Positions 1-8,801 of a DNA stretch of 64,000 nucleotides are shown piece after piece. Position 1 is the stretch's first letter; every line of letters begins with the position of its first letter. The notes below the pieces were generated by a model, which did no database searches, was not told the DNA's origin, and saw nothing but the letters and a program-made list of their open reading frames with translations. The translations under genes and the position numbers were made by a program. The DNA is from Maritalea porphyrae (GTDB taxonomy: Bacteria; Pseudomonadota; Alphaproteobacteria; Rhizobiales; Devosiaceae): positions 806,001 to 870,000 of the forward strand of contig NZ_JAPWGX010000001.1 of NCBI RefSeq assembly GCF_027213965.1, written 5' to 3'.

Positions 1-767
1 ATAAAATCATAGGCGTCACCCCGAAAATGGGTGCACACATATTCAATTGGCTCGCCAGATTTCAAGAAACTCTGTTGCTCTGCAAACAAACAAGGTGAAC
101 CCGGTGCGACTTGTAAAAGCTTGGCTTCACGCTCTTGCATCACCTGAGCACGAACTCTTTGCACGCCACGAACTGGGCGCAGGTTTCGTTCTGCGAGAAA
201 CGCATAGAGAGATTGGGAGATATCGCTTTCAACCGGCAAAATGCGGGAGGGAAGGCACGCTAATTCAACGCATACCGGTTTCTCATCGGCCAAACGCACT
301 CGATGAATGCGTGTTACCAAATCGCCTGGCGATAGTTCCAGCATGTCCAATTCAAGCTCTGTGGGCTGCCCAACTTCTTTGCTCAACATTTCAAATCGCG
401 TGGCATGGCCCTTTACCGCCGCATCCGAACTAAACCCATTGGAGGTTGAAAGCGTTGTAGCATAGCGGTGAGCAACGAATTTTTCACTGGTGGCACTTTG
501 GCGCAAGACGCCCTCACCCACCATTTTGTCGAGTGCCCGTTTGACGGATTTCACAGGCATTCCAAATGCACGAGACAATTCGTTTTCAGGCGGCAATCTG
601 TCACCGTGCCCCAACACGCCACTATCAATCGCGTGGCGTACGGCAAACTGCAGTTTTTTGTTCTGCGGTGAAAGTTGATTTCCAATTTCAGCTCGTGGCT
701 GAATTGCGGAAATAAGATCGTTCAAACGATCAAAACTTGTCTCACCGCCAATCGCGCTGTTTTGCAT
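1..767 (-). CDS. GntR-family transcriptional regulator with UTRA domain (partial at window edge)
   Basis: Reading leftward from an ATG at 767 (preceded by a GGAGG-type ribosome site near 777-781) gives 255 residues without a stop before the edge. Residues about 40-95 form a GntR winged helix: DRLPPENELSRAFGMPVKSV matches the family pattern of acidic-Leu-Pro-x-E then a recognition helix. Residues about 115-255 match the UTRA effector domain, and the last visible residues (VCTHFRGDAYDF) are the usual UTRA ending, so only a few C-terminal residues are probably missing. UTRA regulators bind sugars, amino sugars or similar ligands. The PfkB kinase gene lies upstream on the same strand after 238 bp, so a sugar-responsive role is plausible but inferred. 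Confidence 0.85.
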   Translation of the reverse strand, partial: MQNSAIGGETSFDRLNDLISAIQPRAEIGNQLSPQNKKLQFAVRHAIDSGVLGHGDRLPPENELSRAFGMPVKSVKRALDKMVGEGVLRQSATSEKFVAHRYATTLSTSNGFSSDAAVKGHATRFEMLSKEVGQPTELELDMLELSPGDLVTRIHRVRLADEKPVCVELACLPSRILPVESDISQSLYAFLAERNLRPVRGVQRVRAQVMQEREAKLLQVAPGSPCLFAEQQSFLKSGEPIEYVCTHFRGDAYDF

Positions 768-796
768 CCGAAAGGCCTCCCTTGGCTCTAAATAAA

Positions 797-840
797 ACCA
801 ATAAGATACCATTATGCAACCAAAAAATTACCAATGAACA
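797..840. repeat. Four direct repeats of ACCA at exactly 11-bp spacing
   Basis: ACCAAT (797), ACCATT (808), ACCAAA (819) and ACCAAT (830) start exactly 11 bp apart, 30-73 bp upstream of the GntR start codon. This roughly helical phasing in an AT-rich leader suggests a protein-binding array, perhaps for autoregulation, but the binding protein is unknown. Confidence 0.4.
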
Positions 841-1005
841 CAACGCAATGCATTGTCCATGCAGAGCAAGCAATCTAACATATTGAAAACATGTGGAATT
901 TATACGATCGGCGTCGCATATAAAAAATTGCATAAGATGGGCAAAACCCAGCCTATACTTGAGCGATTTCGTTTGTGGGAGATGAAATCGGGCGCAATTT
1001 GCCGA

Positions 1006-1917
1006 TCAATCGACAAATACACCGTAAAGCCTGGGCGAGGTGGTGACGGCGATTTTGGCCACCGTTAGGCCAGATTCAATTGCCATTTGCACACCTTCAC
1101 CTGACATGAGTGAATTGAGGAACCCTGCGTTAAAAATATCCCCAAAACCAACCGTATCTGTGGCAGCAAATTTGTCACAAGTTGTAGTTGCGATTTTTCC
1201 TTGGTTAACCGCATCAACTCGGGTCAATCCTCTCAACACCACCAATATCTGATGTGTTGCAAGTGTAGCAGCCAACTCATTCATTGCTGTATCGGTATCG
1301 TCAGAATGCATGATTGTGCGCAGGTCATCTTCAAGCATGATAACCACGTCTGAAGCGCGTGCCCAATTGCGATAAACTGATATCGTATCTTCGTTCCACC
1401 CTTCCGGGGGGCGACCATAGTCTAGAACAGTAGTCCACCCCATGGTGGAGAGCATTGTCAGCAATTGGGACATGCCAGCGGTCACACCTGGCATTAAGTT
1501 TATGCCGGTAAGCAGAGCAAATGAAGACCTTGAAGTGGCCGGCGGTATCGCGTCGATCATCGTATCAACGGTTGCCGCGTTCAAATGACCTTGCGAAGTT
1601 AGAAAGACCCTACCCTGTTCGTGCAAAATGCTCACCGACACAGACGTGTTTGCTTGCACTGCAGTCCACGAGGTTGTGCTGGGCTGGAATTCACCTTTTA
1701 GCCATGTGGCAAGTTCGTCATTTCCAATGGCTGCGATCAATCGATGTTCTACGCTCAATCCCGCAAGCGCAAGTGCTGTATTGCCCGCAGCGCCACCTGC
1801 TCGAAAGTTCGAGGTCGACATGATTGTTTCGCTCTCAAACTCAGGCCATTCTGACAATGTGCCTAAGATCAGTTCTAGGTTTACATTTCCTAGAACCAAC
1901 AGTGGTGGTGTCGCCAT
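1006..1917 (-). CDS. PfkB/ribokinase-family carbohydrate kinase
   Basis: A 303-residue protein of the usual PfkB length, expected to phosphorylate a sugar or sugar derivative with ATP in the cytoplasm. The N-terminal signature appears at residues about 41-54 (GGAAGNTALALAGL). The C-terminal signature is at 254-264 (DTVGFGDIFNA); family members usually have GAGD, so here the anion-hole Ala is Phe while the catalytic Asp (D260) is kept. It starts at ATG 1917, 140 bp after the CapD-like gene, and lies upstream of the GntR regulator on the same strand. GntR/UTRA plus PfkB pairs occur in fructoselysine and amino-sugar systems, but the substrate cannot be read from sequence. Confidence 0.85.
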   Translation of the reverse strand: MATPPLLVLGNVNLELILGTLSEWPEFESETIMSTSNFRAGGAAGNTALALAGLSVEHRLIAAIGNDELATWLKGEFQPSTTSWTAVQANTSVSVSILHEQGRVFLTSQGHLNAATVDTMIDAIPPATSRSSFALLTGINLMPGVTAGMSQLLTMLSTMGWTTVLDYGRPPEGWNEDTISVYRNWARASDVVIMLEDDLRTIMHSDDTDTAMNELAATLATHQILVVLRGLTRVDAVNQGKIATTTCDKFAATDTVGFGDIFNAGFLNSLMSGEGVQMAIESGLTVAKIAVTTSPRLYGVFVD

Positions 1918-2057
1918 TTTGTTCCCCGAAACTTCGACTCGAAGGCAAGGCTATTGTTTCAGGCCAACTTGTCAAAGGATTATCGACCAACCGTTCAATT
2001 TTTCCTGCAAATCAGCTGTTTTGCTCAACAAAATCGCACCCGCGCCCTAAAGCGCTT

Positions 2058-3935
2058 TTAGTCTGTACGATTTTCAACGAATCCAAATAAGATTTTGCGC
2101 ACGGCGTCCTCATCTTTTTTCGCCAGCACCGCCTCCAGCTTTTCCAGTTCTGCGGGCAATTTATTGCTCGAGTTTTGGCTTTTGGTTTTCGCACGCATGA
2201 TTTTGGAATGAGATGTCACACTCACTGAGCCTTCGTCATAAAAAAGCTCTTCAAAAAGCTTCTCTCCGGGACGAATGCCCGTTTGGACAATTTCAATATC
2301 GCCATTTGGGTTTGCTCCATCGCGCACGCTGAGCCCTGCCAGTTGAACCATGTTGCGCGCCAGTTCCGTTATGGGCACTGGTTTGCCCATCTCAAGCACG
2401 AATATGTCGCCACCTGTGGCCAATGAACTTGCCTGCACAATCAATTCTGCCGCTTCATGAATAGACATAAAATATCGGGTCATTGCCGGGTCGGTAAGCG
2501 TGATGGGGCCGCCCCGCTCAATTTGAGCCTTGAACTTTGGAACAACGGAGCCGTTTGAACCCAAAACGTTGCCAAACCGAACTGAGGCAAAAACCTGTCC
2601 TGTTCCTCGCTCTTCGGCCAGGTTGGACTGATGGCGGATGATTTCCTCTGCCCAACGTTTGGTCGCCCCCATGACATTCGTTGGCCGGACCGCCTTGTCA
2701 GAAGAAATCAAGATGACCCGCTCAACCCCCTCTTCTGCCGCAACTTCTGCCACGGCGCGTGTGCCCATCACATTATTGCGCACGCCTTCGATCACATTTT
2801 CTTCTAGTAGTGGCACATGCTTATGCGCGGCGGCATGAAACACTACTTCAACGTCATTTTTTTCAATTACTTCGCGCAAGGTGGAGCGATTTTCAATCGA
2901 GGAAAGCACCGAAACGATATCTTTATAGCCACGCTCCAACAGGGTTTGTTGGATGGTGTACAATGCAAATTCGTTTGCTTCAAAAAGCACGATCTTTTTG
3001 GGTTTCCATTTGATGGCAAGTTTACATAACTCCGCACCAATTGATCCGCCGGCACCCGTTATCAGCACCGTTTTGTCTTGCAGCGCGCTCTCTAAGAGGT
3101 CAGGCTGAGCGGGAACGGAAGAGCGTCCAAGCAGTTCATCAATGTCAATAACCCGGATCTGATTGATCAGATATTTGCCTTCGACCAAGTCCGACAGCAA
3201 GGGCAGCGTTCGGATTTTGACATTGTGTTTTGAAAGCCCGTCAACAATCTCACGACGTTTGTTTGCCGAAAGGGTTGGAATGGATAGAATGATTTCCTTA
3301 ACACCGTAGTCGGAAATCAAACTATCGATGCGCTCGGGGCTATGCACACGCACCCCCACAACCTCGGTTCCCCAAATCGTTTTGTCATCGTCAACAAATC
3401 CCGCCACATATCTGTGGCCTTGAGCAATCATTGCTGAGCACAATTGCGAACCGGCGTCCCCAGCCCCATAGATCAACACGGCGTCTTTGCTCAAGCTGGA
3501 ACCACTGGACCCAACTACAATTGCTTTGGCCAAAAACCTGCTGCCGCCAATCACCAAAACTGAAAAAGCGAAATAAAGAATTGGCACAGAACGGGGCACA
3601 CCATCGCCACCTGTCATTTCAGTGGCGAATGCGATGAAAACCCAAGCCACTGTGGCAATGCCAACTGCAAAAAGAATCGTCCAAATTGCACGGTCTGGAA
3701 GATAGCGAATAACCGCTCGATAGATGCCAAGTCGAATGAAGATCGGTATTGCAACAATAGGGGCGGCAACCATCACCATGAGCTGCTTGAGACTTGGCTC
3801 AAACAATTGCCCAAGGCGCAAGGAATAGCTAAGCCAAACAATGCCCAACAGCGTTATGAAATCAAAACACAAGAAGATGAGCCTTTTTTGCGCCCTTGGC
3901 ATCGCCATCGCAAATTTACGCAGCCATTGTCTCAT
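2058..3935 (-). CDS. CapD/WbpM-type membrane nucleoside-diphosphate-sugar 4,6-dehydratase/epimerase
   Basis: The protein has 625 residues from the preferred ATG at 3935. Four N-terminal hydrophobic segments (about 15-140) are followed by a Rossmann fold with YGAGDAG near 156-162. A second SDR-type fold carries TGAGGSIG at 293-300 and a catalytic segment at 411-426 in which the usual Tyr is Met (S411, M422, K426). This Ser-Met-Lys arrangement is characteristic of the WbpM/CapD branch that dehydrates UDP-GlcNAc-type sugars for surface polysaccharide. A TTG at 4007 would add 24 hydrophilic residues but has no ribosome site, whereas GGGG lies 11 nt before the ATG. The upstream WecA-like gene is nearly adjacent, implying one surface-glycan transcript. 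Confidence 0.9.
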   Translation of the reverse strand: MRQWLRKFAMAMPRAQKRLIFLCFDFITLLGIVWLSYSLRLGQLFEPSLKQLMVMVAAPIVAIPIFIRLGIYRAVIRYLPDRAIWTILFAVGIATVAWVFIAFATEMTGGDGVPRSVPILYFAFSVLVIGGSRFLAKAIVVGSSGSSLSKDAVLIYGAGDAGSQLCSAMIAQGHRYVAGFVDDDKTIWGTEVVGVRVHSPERIDSLISDYGVKEIILSIPTLSANKRREIVDGLSKHNVKIRTLPLLSDLVEGKYLINQIRVIDIDELLGRSSVPAQPDLLESALQDKTVLITGAGGSIGAELCKLAIKWKPKKIVLFEANEFALYTIQQTLLERGYKDIVSVLSSIENRSTLREVIEKNDVEVVFHAAAHKHVPLLEENVIEGVRNNVMGTRAVAEVAAEEGVERVILISSDKAVRPTNVMGATKRWAEEIIRHQSNLAEERGTGQVFASVRFGNVLGSNGSVVPKFKAQIERGGPITLTDPAMTRYFMSIHEAAELIVQASSLATGGDIFVLEMGKPVPITELARNMVQLAGLSVRDGANPNGDIEIVQTGIRPGEKLFEELFYDEGSVSVTSHSKIMRAKTKSQNSSNKLPAELEKLEAVLAKKDEDAVRKILFGFVENRTD

Positions 3936-4019
3936 TAACTGATTTTCCCCAAAACTCTTTGTTTTGCGCCCATTTGTTTTGTTGCGCACTTTAGAGCACG
4001 CTGGCAAAATGGACCATAG

Positions 4020-5042
4020 TTACGCGTGTTCGGGGCGACCTGCCCCCAGAATAATAACAAATGCCATCCCAACACTATAAGTCACAAGCAGCAATATTAC
4101 CGCAACCTCTGGCAAAAGGATGCTCAGCACGGCCAAAGGTAGCATGATGAAGAGCGTTGCGGCTAAATAGGTTAGCGTGGCCAAACGATGGCTAGACCAA
4201 CGCCTGCTCAGTTTTTGATAGAGATGCTGGCGATGCGGCGCATACCATTTCTCGCGCTGCAAGAAGCGAACAACAAGGGTTCCAGTTGCGTCACAAACCA
4301 GAGGGGCAGCGAGAAGTAACCACGCCACAATCACATGCGGTGTTTGAAAACTTGAAAAAAGAAACATGGCCAACATGGCAGCCGCAATAAAATAGCTGCC
4401 CGCATCACCCATAAATATCCGAGCAGGTGGGAAATTGAGCATTAAGAAACCTAAGATGGCACTGGCTACAATGACGCCCCAAAGCTCGAAAATGCCCATT
4501 GGTGTGCCAACAGCTATAGAGCCAAGCAACACCGCGCAAAACATGATTGCGGCAGATTGTGTCGCAACCAAACCATCAATTCCATCCATAAAATTGACCA
4601 GATTTAGCCACCAAATCGCAGCTAAGAGGCAACCGAGCAGTGCAAAAAAGAAAAGGCCGGGGCCGAGCAAACTGACGGTAAAATCAATGGTCCCGACTGA
4701 CCAAAACAGTACAATTGTTGACAAGAACTGGATTGCGAAGCGCCAAAGTGCACGCACCTCAAACAAGTCATCTAGCAACCCCACAATTGTCAGCAGCGCA
4801 GCAAACAACATATAGGGCAGCATTTTTGGCTGCATGAAGCAAAACGCAAACCCGACCATCAACCCGATGAAGGCAAATGAAACGCCGCCTCCGGTGGCGG
4901 TTGGTTTGCTATGGGACGACCGGGCGTTCGCATGCTGCAACAATTGCAATTTTGGCGCCAACCGGAACAATAGATACGTCAAACCAAACGCCGCAATAAA
5001 ACTGCACAGGGACAGCAAAACTATGGGCGTAATTGTCATCAT
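4020..5042 (-). CDS. WecA/MraY-family undecaprenyl-phosphate glycosyl-1-phosphate transferase (GT4)
   Basis: A 340-residue polytopic membrane protein with about ten hydrophobic helices. Family landmarks are visible: an Asp pair in GLLDDLFEV (D91, D92), NFMDGIDG at 150-157 with the nucleophile/metal Asp region, FMGDAGS at 210-216, and the basic loop HRQHLYQKL near the C-terminus. Enzymes of this family transfer a sugar-1-phosphate from a UDP-sugar to undecaprenyl phosphate, starting O-antigen or exopolysaccharide repeat synthesis at the inner membrane face. It is the first gene of a minus-strand pair with the CapD-like dehydratase. It is more WecA-like than MraY-like because it lies outside a peptidoglycan cluster. 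Confidence 0.9.
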   Translation of the reverse strand: MMTITPIVLLSLCSFIAAFGLTYLLFRLAPKLQLLQHANARSSHSKPTATGGGVSFAFIGLMVGFAFCFMQPKMLPYMLFAALLTIVGLLDDLFEVRALWRFAIQFLSTIVLFWSVGTIDFTVSLLGPGLFFFALLGCLLAAIWWLNLVNFMDGIDGLVATQSAAIMFCAVLLGSIAVGTPMGIFELWGVIVASAILGFLMLNFPPARIFMGDAGSYFIAAAMLAMFLFSSFQTPHVIVAWLLLAAPLVCDATGTLVVRFLQREKWYAPHRQHLYQKLSRRWSSHRLATLTYLAATLFIMLPLAVLSILLPEVAVILLLVTYSVGMAFVIILGAGRPEHA

Positions 5043-5181
5043 TTGGTTTTATATCGGTCCAACGGAAATATGCTGAGGCCGTTGGTAGCTTTTTAACGCC
5101 GTGGGCGCAAGACGTCGCTTATATACCGCTATACTAGCGCTTAAAATTCTGGCAAGCGCATAGATCTGGTCAAATTGCGCA

Positions 5182-6174
5182 TTAGGCGTTTACATCCACA
5201 ACGACGCGGCCACGCACTTCCCCAGCAAGGATCGCTTTGCCTAAGTCGGGCAAATCGGCAAGTGCAGCAGGCTCCACCATGGCATTCAATTTTTCCATCG
5301 GTAAATCGTTGGCCACACGTTGCCATGCGCGCACACGATCCTCATAAGGGCGGCGCACTGAGTCAATGCCCAGCAAGTTCACCCCCCGCAAAAGGAACGG
5401 TATCACGGTTGCGGGCAGTTGTGCACCGCCTGCAAGACCAACGGCGGCAACTGATGCGCCATATTGCATTTGTCCGAGCAAACGCGCCAGCATCGAGCCA
5501 CCGACTGCGTCAATGCACCCGGCCCAAGTTTCCTTTTCCAGCGGACGCTTGGTTGTTTCGTTCAGCTCATCGCGGGGCACGATGGTTGTCGCCCCGAGCG
5601 ATTTCAAATAGTCAGCCGTCTCTGGCCGGCCTGTAACCGCAGCCACTTCGTAGCCAAGGTTAGAAAGAATCGCCGTGGCGACCGAACCAACACCGCCGGC
5701 AGCGCCGGTAACCAGAACGGGACCTTTGTCCGGTGACAACCCATGATCTTCCAACGCAATTGTCGCCAACATAGCGGTAAAGCCGGCGGTGCCCACGGCC
5801 ATGGCATCTTTGGTGCTCAATCCTTTAGGCAGCGGCACCAACCAATCCGCTTTTACCCGCGCCTTTTGTGCGTAGCCGCCCCACCAGTTCTCACCTACGT
5901 TCCATCCGGTCAAAACAACTTTGTCACCCGGTTTATAACGATCGTCGCTGGATGTTTCGACGGTGCCCGCAAAATCAATACCGGGCACATGAGGATAATT
6001 GCGGACCAAACCTCCGCCTGGGCCCAAGCACAATCCATCTTTGTAATTCAGTGTTGAATACTCAACAGCAACGGTCACATCACCTTCGGGTAGCTGATCA
6101 ATTTCGAGCTGTTCGATCTTGGCCGATGTTTTTCCCTCATCGTCCTTACGAACCACCATTGCATTGAACGTCAT
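5182..6174 (-). CDS. acuI: NADPH-dependent acrylyl-CoA reductase, AcuI/YhdH family of quinone oxidoreductases
   Basis: A 330-residue zinc-independent medium-chain dehydrogenase. The N-terminal GroES-like half contains YSTLNYKDGL and VPGIDFAGTV, and the nucleotide-binding half contains VLVTGAAGGVGS. The GWNVGENWWGGYA segment and the overall length match the AcuI/YhdH group, which reduces acrylyl-CoA to propionyl-CoA and detoxifies acrylate, for example from DMSP breakdown. The start is ATG 6174. No DMSP lyase or propionate genes are visible nearby, so this is probably a stand-alone detoxification gene. A general quinone/enoyl reductase annotation is the alternative. Confidence 0.85.
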   Translation of the reverse strand: MTFNAMVVRKDDEGKTSAKIEQLEIDQLPEGDVTVAVEYSTLNYKDGLCLGPGGGLVRNYPHVPGIDFAGTVETSSDDRYKPGDKVVLTGWNVGENWWGGYAQKARVKADWLVPLPKGLSTKDAMAVGTAGFTAMLATIALEDHGLSPDKGPVLVTGAAGGVGSVATAILSNLGYEVAAVTGRPETADYLKSLGATTIVPRDELNETTKRPLEKETWAGCIDAVGGSMLARLLGQMQYGASVAAVGLAGGAQLPATVIPFLLRGVNLLGIDSVRRPYEDRVRAWQRVANDLPMEKLNAMVEPAALADLPDLGKAILAGEVRGRVVVDVNA

Positions 6175-6378
6175 ATAACCACTCCCGATTTGACCAATTG
6201 TTCAAACCAGTTTGGCGTGGATGACATGCAAGAGCAAATCGAAATGTGAAAAATCGGTCTTCAAACCATGCGACAATTTAAATCACGGCTAAGCGTCGGA
6301 GATTTCGCAACCATGCGCGCAGCACAATATTGGCGCAGCCAGAAGACGGAATACCAATGAACTGTGTTTTTGAAAAGA

Positions 6379-6453
6379 TGGTGCCCGGGGGCGGATTTGA
6401 ACCACCGACACGCGGATTTTCAATCCGCTGCTCTACCCCTGAGCTACCCGGGC
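6379..6453 (-). tRNA. tRNA-Phe (GAA)
   Basis: On the minus strand this folds as a 75-nt cloverleaf. The acceptor stem pairs GCCCGGG with CCCGGGC, the D arm is GCTC/GAGC, the anticodon stem is GCGGA/TCCGC around the loop TTGAAAA (anticodon GAA), and the T arm is GGTGG/CCGCC with loop TTCAAAT. The 3' CCA is encoded. It lies between acuI and yacG. Confidence 0.97.
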
Positions 6454-6634
6454 ATCCTGTAGTGAATCAGGAACGTTTGTTCAACCAATTCATACATGCT
6501 GTGGCGGGTTTATAGGGTGAGAAATTGATATTGTCTAGCGGTCAAAGACAAAAAATATCACTTATATTGAAAGTTTCCCGCTCTAATAGAAAAACGCACC
6601 GATTTTCAGCGTGTTAGCGACAGTTTTCGATCAC

Positions 6635-6853
6635 TCAATCGTCGAATTCGTCGTCATAATTGTCAAGCTGAGCACCATCTTCTTCGACCACGGGAATGGC
6701 GTAGGAACCGTTCAGCCACTTGCCCAGATCAAGATCCGCACAGCGTTTCGAGCAAAATGGATGGAACGCACGTACACTTGGCTTTTCGCACATCACACAG
6801 GGTTTTGATGGGCGCAAGCCGGTAATATTGGAACGGTTAGAGGTGTCGCTCAT
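6635..6853 (-). CDS. yacG: DNA gyrase inhibitor/zinc-binding protein YacG
   Basis: A 72-residue protein starting at ATG 6853, one base after the maf stop codon, so the two are probably translationally coupled. It contains the complete YacG zinc-ribbon pattern: CVMC, then HPFCSKRCADLDLGKW, followed by an acidic tail ending DDEFDD. YacG in E. coli binds GyrB and inhibits gyrase. The maf-yacG pair is standard in Rhizobiales. The in-frame extension to 6988 overlaps maf and is not supported. Confidence 0.93.
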   Translation of the reverse strand: MSDTSNRSNITGLRPSKPCVMCEKPSVRAFHPFCSKRCADLDLGKWLNGSYAIPVVEEDGAQLDNYDDEFDD

Positions 6854-6854
6854 C

Positions 6855-7490
6855 TTAAATTCCTGATGTGGAATTGAGCCAGTTGAACTCGATGGGATAG
6901 TTTTCGCTGCGCAAAAGCTGCACCGTCTCATATAGGGGCAAGCCCATAACCGCGTGGAACGAGCCTTGCAACTTGATGACAAATGCACCCGCTATGCCTT
7001 GAATGGCGTAAGCGCCAGCTTTATCTTCCCATTCGCCGCTGGCCAGATAAGCGTCAATTTCAGCATTGGAAAGGCGCTTGAACCGAATGCGGGTTTCCAC
7101 CACGCGGCGTTTGGCGCCGCCTGCTGGGTTGAGCAAGCAAATCGAGGTGAAAACGCGGTGCGAACGACCACTCAGCAGGCGCAACGAAGCGGCTGCATCG
7201 TCTAGCATTTCTGCCTTTGGCAAAATGCGCCGACCCACCGCCACAACGGTGTCACCACCCAAAACCAGCGCATTGTCGCCAATACCGGTTTGGCGCGCCT
7301 TGTGCTGCGCTGCCAGCGCCTTGGTGTGCGCCAAGCGCGCGGCAAGCTTGCGCGGTATCTCGTTTTTTAAGGGAGTTTCGTCCACGTCCGCGGGGATCAG
7401 ATGATCCGGCTCAACACCAATCTGGTTCAACAGCGCCAAGCGGCGCGGTGATGCAGAGGCGAGAATGAGTTCGGGACGAGCTGCGACCAT
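6855..7490 (-). CDS. Maf-family nucleoside triphosphate pyrophosphatase
   Basis: A 211-residue cytoplasmic enzyme. The N-terminal signature LASASPRR (residues about 10-17) is the Maf family hallmark, and the central LGGDTVVAVGRR and AYAIQGIAGAFV segments carry the conserved Asp and Gln-Gly motifs. Maf proteins hydrolyse non-canonical or modified nucleotides, or dTTP/UTP, to monophosphates as house-cleaning and in some bacteria affect septum formation. It starts at ATG 7490, 34 bp after infA. Which Maf subtype (YhdE or YceF) cannot be settled here. Confidence 0.92.
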   Translation of the reverse strand: MVAARPELILASASPRRLALLNQIGVEPDHLIPADVDETPLKNEIPRKLAARLAHTKALAAQHKARQTGIGDNALVLGGDTVVAVGRRILPKAEMLDDAAASLRLLSGRSHRVFTSICLLNPAGGAKRRVVETRIRFKRLSNAEIDAYLASGEWEDKAGAYAIQGIAGAFVIKLQGSFHAVMGLPLYETVQLLRSENYPIEFNWLNSTSGI

Positions 7491-7524
7491 TATGTTTTAT
7501 CGCTCATGTTCGGGCACGCACCGC

Positions 7525-7743
7525 TTACTTGAAGCGGTAGGTGATCCGGCCTTTGGTAAGATCGTAAGGTGTCATTTCAACAAGCACCTTATCGCCTGCC
7601 AAAACACGGATACGGTTTTTGCGCATGCGGCCCGCAGTGTGGGCGATGATTTCGTGTTCATTTTCGAGCTTCACGCGGAATGTCGCGTTTGGCAACAATT
7701 CCTGTACGACGCCCGGAAATTCGAGCATTTCTTCTTTGGCCAT
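7525..7743 (-). CDS. infA: Translation initiation factor IF-1
   Basis: A 72-residue protein with an S1-type OB fold. It begins [13 protein letters not shown], contains [19 protein letters not shown] and ends with the family sequence [17 protein letters not shown]-1 occupies the ribosomal A site and helps IF-2 and IF-3 during initiation. The start is ATG 7743. The gene lies between the UPF0262/phosphatase gene and maf, as in many Rhizobiales. Confidence 0.98.
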   Translation of the reverse strand: MAKEEMLEFPGVVQELLPNATFRVKLENEHEIIAHTAGRMRKNRIRVLAGDKVLVEMTPYDLTKGRITYRFK

Positions 7744-7806
7744 TCTATCTCCTGATAAGCACCTTCAAGCGCAACAGCGCTTGAATTGGCGGCAACCTAT
7801 ACAAAT

Positions 7807-8766
7807 TCAAACGATTTGTGAACCATTTGTCACCAGCGATTGCAGCTCGGTGTTAATACGGTTGTTTAGGTCTTCGCGCAAGGCACGATATGCATCTAGT
7901 TTTTGGGCTCGATTTCCATCGATCAAAGTTGGATCATCAACCTGCCAATGCAAGCGCTTGCCAACTTCATAATTGCGTGCGTCAACAGCTTCTGGTGCCT
8001 CGTCGGACAAGGTGACAATCAAATCAAACGAATTGGCCACCAACTCGTCCATCGTATGTGGGGTGTGCACCGACATATCAACGCCAATTTCTTCCATGAC
8101 CTCATGGACAAAATTATCAACTTTGCCAGAACGCACTCCCGCCGAGCGGGCAATTATGCGCGTTGGAAAGGCCCGACGGGCCAATGCCGCGGCCATTGGC
8201 GAGCGCACTGAATTCATCGAGCACACAAACAAAACCGTTGGCATATCCGATTTGGTGTCAGCGCGCTGATCGGCGTAGGGCTGCACCGCACAAATGAGGG
8301 TGAACAAGCGTCGCGCTGTGTTCTCATCCATTTCCAACTTGCCATCTAAACGGTGGCGCAACAATTCTGCAGCCTGATTGTGCAGCCCCCTACGGGCCAT
8401 ATCCACGGTTTCTATTTGATAGGGCTGCGCGCTTTTGATCGCATCGTAATAGCTTTCTCGAATACGAAAATAGTCGCGAATGAGATGACGGAACGGGGTT
8501 AAAGACAAAAAATGGGCAGCGATGGGTTCGTTGGTCGTGGGGTTACGCACATCCAAGCCCAAATGGTTTCCGCGGATCGACACGTGTAAAGCGTAAGGTC
8601 CATGCGCTTCTGAAATGGAGGTAATGGGGGCAAACTGGTTCTCTTCAACCAGATCAAAAACGGCAATGCGGCGCTCATGCACTTCGTCCGGATCAATCGA
8701 AATGATTGTTTCTGGATCGAGTGTGACCGTGACCAGCTTATCCGTGTCAGGATGTGCGATATCCAT
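7807..8766 (-). CDS. UPF0262 domain fused to a low-molecular-weight protein tyrosine phosphatase/arsenate reductase-like domain
   Basis: A single 319-residue open frame. Residues 1-165 match the alphaproteobacterial UPF0262 family (HERRIAVFDLVEEN, LSLTPFRHLIRDYF, MARRGLHNQAAELL, ARRLFTLIC). Residues about 175-315 form a low-molecular-weight phosphatase: the P-loop C182-SMNSV-R188-S189-P obeys CX5R(S/T), and QVDDP near 280 supplies the general-acid Asp. In many relatives these are two adjacent genes in this same hisD-infA interval. An internal ATG at 8244 (M175) directly precedes the phosphatase, so a separate phosphatase might also be made by internal initiation. The biological substrate is unknown. 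Confidence 0.85.
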   Translation of the reverse strand: MDIAHPDTDKLVTVTLDPETIISIDPDEVHERRIAVFDLVEENQFAPITSISEAHGPYALHVSIRGNHLGLDVRNPTTNEPIAAHFLSLTPFRHLIRDYFRIRESYYDAIKSAQPYQIETVDMARRGLHNQAAELLRHRLDGKLEMDENTARRLFTLICAVQPYADQRADTKSDMPTVLFVCSMNSVRSPMAAALARRAFPTRIIARSAGVRSGKVDNFVHEVMEEIGVDMSVHTPHTMDELVANSFDLIVTLSDEAPEAVDARNYEVGKRLHWQVDDPTLIDGNRAQKLDAYRALREDLNNRINTELQSLVTNGSQIV

Positions 8767-8801
8767 TAGGCCTCAAAAAAGTGAATCGAGATGTGCCGAC
8801 T

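Noticed and set aside
1918-2057. Possible small gene between the CapD-like gene and the PfkB kinase
   Set aside because: Short frames there have no ribosome site and no recognisable features; the interval looks like a leader.
6330-6515. A 61-codon plus-strand frame containing a PGGGFEPPTRGF-type peptide
   Set aside because: This is the familiar spurious translation across the opposite strand of tRNA-Phe.
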